DNA of 11,455 nt from an uncultured bacterium. Lineage in GTDB: Bacteria; Bacillota; Clostridia; Oscillospirales; Butyricicoccaceae. The notes beneath the pieces were generated by a model. The model was not told where the DNA came from. It saw nothing but the letters and a program-made list of their open reading frames with translations, and did no database searches. Of this stretch, positions 6,142 to 11,455 are shown piece by piece. The translations under genes were made by a program, and so were the position numbers. Location: NCBI GenBank assembly GCA_905215125.1, contig CAJMOV010000033.1:1-11455 (forward strand), in the 5' to 3' direction. The stretch's first letter is position 1, and each line of letters opens with the position of its first letter.

Positions 6142-7593
6142 ATGGACAACCGGGAAATGCAAAAGCGCCTTGACGCCGCCATTGAAAAAATCCGCGCCGA
6201 TTATCACATCCCCTCTGTCATGGTCAGCGTACATAAGGACGGGGAGAGCTTTTTCTGCGGCGGCGGCCTGGCCAACGTCGAAACGGGCGAAAAGGCGGAT
6301 GAAAACACCATTTACGCCATTGCGTCGGCGTCCAAGGCCTTTATCGCCACCGCCCTGTGCATCCTATGCGACGACGGCAGGCTGTCGCTCGACGCACCGG
6401 TCAAAGACTATCTGCCCGACTTTGAGATGTACGATCGGTACATGACCTATCACCTGACGGTGCGTGACGCGCTGGGGCACCGTTCCGGCCTGCCCCGTCA
6501 TGACATGCTGTGGCTCAACGACCGCAGCATCACCATTTATGACATCGTTCACCGCCTGCGCTATCTGCCCCCTGCCTTCGAGCCGCGCGCGCGGATGCAC
6601 TATCAGAACGAAATGTTCACCCTGGCCACCGTTCTGACGGAGAAAATTTCGGGCATGTCGTGGCATGATTTTGTCGCCCAGCGCATTTTAACCCCCCTGG
6701 GTATGACGCGCACATACACCCTTGCCGCCGATTACCGCGGCAAGGTCCCCAACCAGGCAGAGCCCTACCGCTGGAAGGACGGCGCGCTCGAGCGCATGGA
6801 ATACAACGACATCTCCCATCTGGGCAGCTGCGGCGGGATCTCGTCTACCGTGCATGATCTGGACCTGTGGTCGCGGCTCAACCTGGGCCGCGGCAGGCTG
6901 GGAGACGTCCGCGTTTTCTCGGAAAAAATGGCCGACCAGCTGCACTGCCCGCAGATGATCATCAAGCCGGGCGAGATGAACCCCTATGAGTTTGAAGAAA
7001 TCGATTTCACCAGCTACGGCCAGGGGTGGTTTATCGAAAGCTACCGTGGGCACAAGCTGGTGCACCATGGCGGCACCATCGACGGGTTTAAAAGCCTAGT
7101 CGGCTTTCTGCCGCGCGACGGGGTCAGCTTTTCCATCCTGACCAACCTAAACCGCAACCAGAGCCCGGTCGCCCTGGGCTATATTATCTGCGACCTGGCG
7201 CTCGGCCTTTCGGAGATCGACTGGGCCGGCCGTTTCCTCAGCTATATGCAGGACACCGCGCAGGCCGGCCAGGCCGAAGAACGCCGCATCGAAGCGGCGG
7301 CCAAGGCGGCGCCCGCCCCCGTGCGTCCGGCGGCGCAGTATGCCGGCGTCTACACCCACCCCGGCTATGGCAGGATGACAATATCCGCCGCCGGAGACGT
7401 TATGACGATCCACGCGCTGGGTCGCGATCTTCCGATGCTTTCAGCCGGATACGACCTGTTCTATGCTGACGCGCGCGACATGGACGGCGGCTATATCCCC
7501 CTGCGGTTTGCGTGCGACATGTCGGGCGCAGTCACCGCCCTGCATGCCAAGCTGGAGCCCATGTGCGACATGATTTGCTTTGAAAAAGAATAA
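6142..7593 (+). CDS. S12 family serine hydrolase, paralog 2
   Basis: This 483-residue protein is a tandem paralog of the preceding gene. SxxK is SASK at 62-65, Tyr-x-Asn is YQN at 154-156, and HHGG is at 308-311. Shared runs include ALCILCDDGRL near 71-81, HLTVRD at 104-109, GLPRH at 116-120, VHRLRYL near 136-142 and WFIESYRG near 296-303. The C-terminal DUF3471-like domain starts at about 398 (YTHPGYG at 404-410). The linker at about 370-395 is Ala- and Pro-rich, unlike the acidic linker of paralog 1. The serine and lysine positions match those of the Ochrobactrum D-aminopeptidase (62 and 65), a suggestive but not decisive match. AAAGGAGG at 6125-6132 lies nine bases before the ATG. No signal peptide. 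Both copies look intact, so they probably divide substrates between them. Confidence 0.88.
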   Translation: MDNREMQKRLDAAIEKIRADYHIPSVMVSVHKDGESFFCGGGLANVETGEKADENTIYAIASASKAFIATALCILCDDGRLSLDAPVKDYLPDFEMYDRYMTYHLTVRDALGHRSGLPRHDMLWLNDRSITIYDIVHRLRYLPPAFEPRARMHYQNEMFTLATVLTEKISGMSWHDFVAQRILTPLGMTRTYTLAADYRGKVPNQAEPYRWKDGALERMEYNDISHLGSCGGISSTVHDLDLWSRLNLGRGRLGDVRVFSEKMADQLHCPQMIIKPGEMNPYEFEEIDFTSYGQGWFIESYRGHKLVHHGGTIDGFKSLVGFLPRDGVSFSILTNLNRNQSPVALGYIICDLALGLSEIDWAGRFLSYMQDTAQAGQAEERRIEAAAKAAPAPVRPAAQYAGVYTHPGYGRMTISAAGDVMTIHALGRDLPMLSAGYDLFYADARDMDGGYIPLRFACDMSGAVTALHAKLEPMCDMICFEKE

Positions 7594-7607
7594 GGGGGTT
7601 TTTTGTC

Positions 7608-9203
7608 ATGCTGGATTTCATCCTGAAAAACGGAACCGTTGTCGACGGCACCGGCGCGCCGCGCTTTACCGCCGATGTCGGCGTCAAAGACGGTAAAATT
7701 GCCGCCGTCGGCAAGCTGGACGGCGAGCCGGCGCAGGAGATCATCGACGTCGCCGGCCTGTGCGTCAGCCCGGGCTTTATCGACTGGCATTCCCATTCCG
7801 ACCTCGCCGTACTGGCCAACCTGGACGCGGCCAATATCCTCGAGCAGGGCATCACCTTTGAAATCACAGGGCACTGCGGCGTCTCGCTCGAGCCGTACAT
7901 CGACCCTAAGTTTTCCGCCGTCGGCCCCTACATCACCCCCGAGCAGCAAAAGACCATCCTGGAAAAGGGGGGGACCTCCAAGGCCGTCTATGAAGAGATC
8001 GCCAAGCAGGACCTGCCCACCAACATGGCCTTTTACATGGGGCACGGCAACATCCGCGGCAATGTCATGGGCTATGACAACCGAAAACCGACCGACGAAG
8101 AAATGGAAAAGATGAAAGCCCTTGTCCGCGAGGGCATGGAAGCGGGCGCTTTGGGCATGTCGACAGGGCTGATTTATCCGCCCGGCAGCTTCTCCCAGCC
8201 GGAGGAAATTGAAGCGCTGTGCGCCGTTACGGCCGAATACCCCGGCGCCAGCTATACCAGCCACATGCGCAGCGAGGGAAACGGCGTCGTCGAATCGGTC
8301 AAGGAGACCATCCACGTTGCCGAGACGTGCGGCATCCCCGTCATTATCTCCCACCACAAAATCGCCGGCCGCCACAACGAGGGCAAATCCAAAGAAACCC
8401 TGCGTCTCATTGAAGAAGCCAACGCCCGCGGCCTGCGCGTCGGCCTGGATCAATACCCTTACGACGGCGGTTCGACCAGCCTGCTGTCCGCCATGCCGCC
8501 CAAATACGCCTCCCAGGGCCTTGACAAGCTGGTGGAAATGCTGCACGATCCCGCGGTACGCGCCGAAATCCGCGTCCAGCTGATGAACGACAGTGACGAG
8601 TACGAAAACCTTATTTACGGCAGCACGCCGGCCGGGGTGCTTATTTCCTCCCCCAGTCACCCCGAGCTGACGGGCAAGTCGGTCGCTGAAATCGCCGAAA
8701 TGCAGAACAAGGATCCGTATGAGGTCATCTTTGACCTGCTGTGCGAGGACGGCGCCGCCGTCGGTGCGATTTACCGCATGATCTGCCCGTGGGATATCGA
8801 GAACATCATGAAATATCCCCGCACCATGGTCGGCATCGACGGCAGCCATCAGGCCGTCAAGGAAAAGAACGGCCACCCGCGCACCGTCGCCACCTATCCG
8901 TACATCCTGGGCACTTTTGTGCGGGAAAAGGGCGTGCTGACGCTGGAGCAGGCCATCCACAAGATGACCGGCCTGGCTGCCGCCATGATCGGCTTTGACG
9001 AAAAGGGCGCCGTGCAGCCCGGCAAGGACGCCGACCTCGTCGTCTTTGACGCCGAAACCATCGCCGGCCCGGCCCGGTACGGCCAGGCTGATCTCGACAA
9101 CGTCGGCATCCATTACGTCTTTGTCAACGGTGTCATGGCTGTGCAAAATGGCAAATGCACCGGCGCTCGCGCCGGCAAAATGATCTTCCGCCCGAAGAAA
9201 TAA
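7608..9203 (+). CDS. N-acyl-D-amino-acid deacylase (D-aminoacylase)
   Basis: This 531-residue protein is an amidohydrolase-superfamily D-aminoacylase, which hydrolyses N-acyl-D-amino acids to a carboxylate and a free D-amino acid. The barrel begins after a short beta-sandwich (DFILKNGTVVDGTG, 3-16). Metal and catalytic residues expected for the family are present: H61 and H63 in DWHSHSD, C90 in TGHCGVS (the Cys ligand typical of this group), H219 in TSHMRSEG, H249/H250 in ISHHKIAG, and D411 in VGIDGS. The C-terminal PGKDADLVVFD segment at 471-481 is the usual sandwich return. AGGGGG precedes ATG 7608 by nine bases, and only 14 bases separate it from paralog 2, so it is the last gene of the operon. 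Length is within the usual 480-535 range. Cytoplasmic. It could also serve other N-acyl substrates in the dipeptidase/dihydroorotase-like amidohydrolases, but the Cys ligand favours D-aminoacylase. Confidence 0.9.
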   Translation: MLDFILKNGTVVDGTGAPRFTADVGVKDGKIAAVGKLDGEPAQEIIDVAGLCVSPGFIDWHSHSDLAVLANLDAANILEQGITFEITGHCGVSLEPYIDPKFSAVGPYITPEQQKTILEKGGTSKAVYEEIAKQDLPTNMAFYMGHGNIRGNVMGYDNRKPTDEEMEKMKALVREGMEAGALGMSTGLIYPPGSFSQPEEIEALCAVTAEYPGASYTSHMRSEGNGVVESVKETIHVAETCGIPVIISHHKIAGRHNEGKSKETLRLIEEANARGLRVGLDQYPYDGGSTSLLSAMPPKYASQGLDKLVEMLHDPAVRAEIRVQLMNDSDEYENLIYGSTPAGVLISSPSHPELTGKSVAEIAEMQNKDPYEVIFDLLCEDGAAVGAIYRMICPWDIENIMKYPRTMVGIDGSHQAVKEKNGHPRTVATYPYILGTFVREKGVLTLEQAIHKMTGLAAAMIGFDEKGAVQPGKDADLVVFDAETIAGPARYGQADLDNVGIHYVFVNGVMAVQNGKCTGARAGKMIFRPKK

Positions 9204-9342
9204 AGGGCATCCGGGCCTTGCCCCAGCCGCCTTGGGCGGGCCGGCGTTCGAAAGCAACGGCGAGCCCTCTCCCTTAAAAGAGGACTGCGGCAAAAGAAGA
9301 AGCAGACGGCCGCTGCATCAGGGACGCGCCTATAAAGAGCAG
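9204..9342 (+). other. GC-rich 3' spacer before the operon terminator
   Basis: The first part of the 335-base gene-free stretch 9204-9538. A perfect small stem CCGCC-TTG-GGCGG lies at 9227-9239, without a T tail. No reading frame here looks real and no tRNA fold was found. The later part of the stretch holds the terminator at 9343 and a candidate promoter at 9479. The long 3' tail may be a decayed intergenic repeat, which I cannot confirm. Confidence 0.35.
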
Positions 9343-9377
9343 ACCCGATCCGCGCTTTTATGCGGATCGGGTTTTTC
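9343..9377 (+). terminator. Intrinsic terminator of the hydrolase/deacylase operon
   Basis: ACCCGATCCGC (9343-9353) and GCGGATCGGGT (9362-9372) are perfect reverse complements around an eight-base loop, followed by TTTTT at 9372-9376. It lies 140 bases after the deacylase stop. Confidence 0.9.
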
Positions 9378-9478
9378 TCGGCGGATATTGCGGCCTGTTC
9401 TATCCCTTCGCTGTGCGCGGCGCGGGCCTTATCAAGCGCGCCGGTAAAGCATGCGCGTCAAGGGCGGCCGGGTTTAGC

Positions 9479-9507
9479 TTGTCTTTTCTTCAGCGCTGTG
9501 ATAAGCT
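9479..9507 (+). promoter_or_regulatory. Candidate promoter upstream of the relic gene
   Basis: TTGTCT at 9479-9484 and TAAGCT at 9502-9507 are spaced by 17 bases, with TG one base before the -10 (TGA then TAAGCT). The -10 is weak. It would start transcription near 9514, 25 bases before ATG 9539. It may now serve the transglutaminase-like gene as well, because no better promoter is visible between 9711 and 9826. Confidence 0.4.
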
Positions 9508-9538
9508 ACAGATAGATTGATATTTGGGGGGAAAATCC

Positions 9539-9711
9539 ATGAAAAAACGGCTTTTATCTCTTGCGCTGGCCGCGGCGCTGTGCTTCGGCCTGACCCTGCG
9601 GGGAGGGATTGCTGTCGGGAGCGGGGACAGGACTGTCTTTGCGCCTGAATGGATTTGCGCGCGGGGATAAATCGTCATCTTCCCGCACCGTTCGCTTGCC
9701 GGGCGGGGAAT
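9539..9711 (+). pseudogene. Relic of a secreted S-layer-homology protein
   Basis: A ribosome binding site (GGGGGG near 9526-9531) precedes ATG 9539. The open part codes for 43 residues: a clear signal peptide start (MKKRLLSLALAAAL...) runs directly into LRGGIAVGSGDRTVFAPEWI, then CARG and TAA at 9668. The DNA at 9605-9711 aligns base by base with 11314-11422, the last repeat of the intact downstream gene, including an identical run coding for TVFAPE. At the stop, relic TAA faces CAA (Gln517) of the intact gene, and two bases are missing before the old stop. Everything between the signal peptide and the last repeat is gone. I call this a pseudogene left by a large internal deletion plus a nonsense mutation. 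A functional 43-residue secreted peptide is a less likely alternative. Confidence 0.75.
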
Positions 9712-9825
9712 CTGGAAAACAAGGAGTATTGCCCCGGTAAAGGCGGCGCGCCTTTGTTCTCGGCGTAGGGACGCCGGGGGGAAAGCCGTTTATTTCCTCT
9801 CAAAAAATAGAAAGGAGAAAAGAGA
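9712..9825 (+). other. Spacer with two tight hairpins before the transglutaminase-like gene
   Basis: AAAGGCG-GCG-CGCCTTT at 9739-9755 and CGGCGT-AGGG-ACGCCG at 9761-9776 are perfect stems placed back to back. The first is followed only by GTTCT, so it is at best a weak terminator. From 9790 on the sequence turns A-rich and ends in the ribosome binding site AAAGGAG (9811-9817), eight bases before ATG 9826. No confident promoter was found here. Confidence 0.4.
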
Positions 9826-11424
9826 ATGAAAAATAAGCTTCGAAAGGTAATCTCTGTCCTGCTGCTGTTGTCGCTCATGTCGTCAATGGCGTATGCCGGC
9901 AGTACAGAGGATTTTACGAACAGCGAGACCTATCTGCGTACTTCTTATAATAATGACCACTATGTAGAGCTGTCTATTTCCGAAAATTCGCTGGTCGTCA
10001 GCGGAAAGCTTCAATTAGACGGTTTGACGGGCTTAATGGTAAAATATGGTGAACAAGACCGCGAATATGTTGATGTGACCAGCGGACAGGAATTCTCCAT
10101 TGATTTCCCTTTGTCCCATAGCGGGGCTTTACCAATTAGCATATATACCCAGGAGAGAGGGGAAAGCACATACTGGAGTTACATTTGGGATAAAATTTAT
10201 ATTGAAGAGACAAGTGGAGGATACCGCATTATGCCTTCCCTTGTGCTTGACCAGAACCTTTCCTTTACGCAGGCTTATGTTGACCCCGAAAATTTCCGGG
10301 ACAGCAGCAATGTCCCGGATTCCGTCAAATCCCTGTCAAACCAGATTGTCGGCGGAGAAACGGATGACTATGCAAAGATTTTTCTTCTTTATAAATGGGT
10401 AGCAGAGAATATTTACTACGACCGCGACGCTTATCGCAGCGGCGAGAGCACTTTTTATAATTCAGCAGACATTCTTGCTAACAAGCGAACCGTGTGCGAA
10501 GGATATGCCAATCTGCTCAGGGATCTCATCCTTGCTCAGGGAATTCCCTGCATGAAAGCATCGACGTATGCGTTAGGCGCCAGCACCAGCGGCGGCTCTT
10601 TTGCCGTTAGTCCTGTTGAAGCCAACGCAGATAATTCAAACCACGCCCATGTCGAAGCATGGGTCAATGGGCACTGGGTTATCATGGATGCCACATGGGA
10701 TTCCAACAACAAGTATGAAAATGGAAGCTACAATACCGATACGCCGAACGGATTTTACTATTTTGACATCACACCGGAAACGTTTTCGCTCGACCATAAG
10801 TATATCACTCGTGCCAATGGGCAGCTGAGGATGCAAAATGGTACAATTACCGGTGCGGATATCCCAGCTGTGCCCACTGAACCGTCCACCCTCATCTTTT
10901 CCGACGTCTCAGCGAACGACTATTTTGCGGAACCTGTTGCGTGGGCTGTAGACAACGAAATTACCTCTGGCACGAGTGCTACGACGTTTTCTCCTAACAG
11001 CACCTGCACTACGGCGCAGATCCTGACCTTCCTGTGGAGGGCCAACGGATCCCCGGACCCGACGGCGGCCAGCCCCTTCGACGATGTGCCGGCCGACGCT
11101 TATTATACGGACGCTTCGGCCTGGGCCTATGAGAAGGGTCTCGTATCCGGCAGCGTTTTTGGCGCGGAAACGCCCTGTACCCGCAGTATGGTTGTGACAT
11201 ACCTGTGGAAGCTGGCAGGCGCGCCGGAGCAGCCGGGTGACCTGGGCGCCCTGTTTTCCGATGTGAACGGCGACGATGACTTTGCCGACGCCGTGGGCTG
11301 GGCCGTGCGGGAAGGGATTACCGCCGGGACTGGAGACGGGACTGTCTTTGCGCCTGAACAGATCTGCACCCGGGGCCAAATTGTCACCTTCCTGTACCGT
11401 GCGTTTGCCGGGCAAGGGGAATAA
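9826..11424 (+). CDS. Secreted transglutaminase-like protein with S-layer-homology repeats
   Basis: This 532-residue protein has a signal peptide (positive KNKLRK, hydrophobic VISVLLLLSLMSS, likely cleavage after AYA at residue 24). Residues about 30-160 form an unrecognised N-terminal region. A transglutaminase-like domain covers about 170-330, with a probable triad of C224 (RTVCEGYA), H275 (HAHVEAW) and D288 (IMDATWD). Three S-layer-homology-type repeats follow at about 357-407, 417-466 and 476-528, and would anchor the protein to the cell wall surface. Such proteins may act as cysteine peptidases or cross-linkers on the cell surface; the substrate is unknown. The first two thirds are visibly AT-richer than the repeats, while the repeats match the GC-rich style of neighbouring genes. 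The last repeat matches the relic at 9605-9711. AAAGGAG eight bases upstream supports ATG 9826. Domain call is firm; activity is inferred. Confidence 0.9.
   Translation: MKNKLRKVISVLLLLSLMSSMAYAGSTEDFTNSETYLRTSYNNDHYVELSISENSLVVSGKLQLDGLTGLMVKYGEQDREYVDVTSGQEFSIDFPLSHSGALPISIYTQERGESTYWSYIWDKIYIEETSGGYRIMPSLVLDQNLSFTQAYVDPENFRDSSNVPDSVKSLSNQIVGGETDDYAKIFLLYKWVAENIYYDRDAYRSGESTFYNSADILANKRTVCEGYANLLRDLILAQGIPCMKASTYALGASTSGGSFAVSPVEANADNSNHAHVEAWVNGHWVIMDATWDSNNKYENGSYNTDTPNGFYYFDITPETFSLDHKYITRANGQLRMQNGTITGADIPAVPTEPSTLIFSDVSANDYFAEPVAWAVDNEITSGTSATTFSPNSTCTTAQILTFLWRANGSPDPTAASPFDDVPADAYYTDASAWAYEKGLVSGSVFGAETPCTRSMVVTYLWKLAGAPEQPGDLGALFSDVNGDDDFADAVGWAVREGITAGTGDGTVFAPEQICTRGQIVTFLYRAFAGQGE
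10894..11409 (+). repeat. Three tandem S-layer-homology-type repeats (coding)
   Basis: Each unit is about 50 residues and follows the pattern F-x-D-V, then an aromatic/Asp loop, then WA (WAV, WAY, WAV), then (I/V)-(T/S)-(S/A)-G, and ends in Cys-Thr-x plus (T/V)-(F/Y)-L-(W/Y)-(R/K). One Cys per unit (C394, C451, C514) stands at the same place before Thr-Arg (Thr-Thr in the first). The first unit is AT-richer and the most divergent at DNA level; the second and third are GC-rich. Confidence 0.75.
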
Positions 11425-11455
11425 CCCAAAAAGCAAGGCGTGCCGCTGTGGAAAG

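Noticed and set aside
4663..7593. Beta-lactamase resistance genes
   Set aside because: The third motif is HHGG instead of Lys-Thr-Gly, there is no signal peptide and a C-terminal DUF3471-like domain is present, so antibiotic hydrolysis is not the likely function.
9246..9252. GTTCGAA resembling a tRNA T-loop
   Set aside because: The flanking bases do not form the five-base T stem, and no acceptor or anticodon arm can be drawn around it.
7491..9293. 600-residue open frame on the minus strand opposite the D-aminoacylase
   Set aside because: It lies opposite a gene with complete catalytic motifs, has low-complexity Gly/Ala/Asp/His-rich composition typical of antisense reading of GC-rich codons, and no recognisable domain.
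9232..9447. 71-residue plus-strand frame after the deacylase
   Set aside because: It spans the perfect terminator at 9343-9377, has no ribosome binding site, and its Arg-rich sequence resembles nothing.
11425..11455. Possible terminator arm at the right edge (AAAAAGCAAGGCGTGCCGCT)
   Set aside because: The sequence looks like the 5' half of a terminator stem, but the other half would lie outside the window, so it cannot be supported.

Overview
The window comes from a high-GC, Gram-positive-type anaerobe, most likely a Clostridia member of the Oscillospiraceae kind. The reasons are strong AGGAGG-type ribosome binding sites, a ferredoxin-dependent 2-oxoacid oxidoreductase next to a phosphotransbutyrylase, U-tailed intrinsic terminators, and a secreted transglutaminase-like protein with Cys-Thr-Arg type S-layer-homology repeats. 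No 16S or other taxonomic marker is present, so this is an inference. Every gene I accept lies on the + strand; the long minus-strand frames are shadows of GC-rich coding sequence.

Region 1 (1-3446) is a fermentation module: a phosphate butyryl/acetyltransferase-family enzyme, then iorA and iorB for indolepyruvate:ferredoxin oxidoreductase, closed by a clear terminator at 3413-3446. A plausible reading is that amino-acid-derived 2-oxoacids are oxidised to acyl-CoA with ferredoxin reduction, and that the transferase turns acyl-CoA into acyl-phosphate for ATP synthesis by an acyl kinase. No kinase lies in the window.

Region 2 (3447-9377) is a D-amino-acid or N-acyl-peptide degradation module. 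An M55 D-aminopeptidase (DppA-like) has its own promoter, a GC-rich structured leader and its own terminator. A second promoter drives a tight three-gene operon: two tandem, clearly paralogous S12 serine hydrolases with Ser-x-x-Lys, Tyr-x-Asn and His-x-Gly motifs, and an N-acyl-D-amino-acid deacylase. It ends in a perfect hairpin terminator at 9343-9377. None of these proteins has a visible signal peptide, so the substrates should be imported or made inside the cell.

Region 3 (9378-11455) holds a decayed relic and an intact relative. At 9539-9711 a signal peptide is joined directly to the end of an S-layer-homology repeat, cut by a nonsense codon. At 9826-11424 lies an intact secreted transglutaminase-like protein whose last repeat is the relic's close match. 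The intact gene is mosaic: its signal peptide and catalytic part are visibly AT-richer than its GC-rich C-terminal repeats, which suggests domain shuffling or transfer.

The most interesting points are the stereochemistry-themed gene set in region 2, its possible metabolic link to region 1, and the relic/mosaic pair in region 3. I found no CRISPR array, insertion sequence, tRNA or rRNA.
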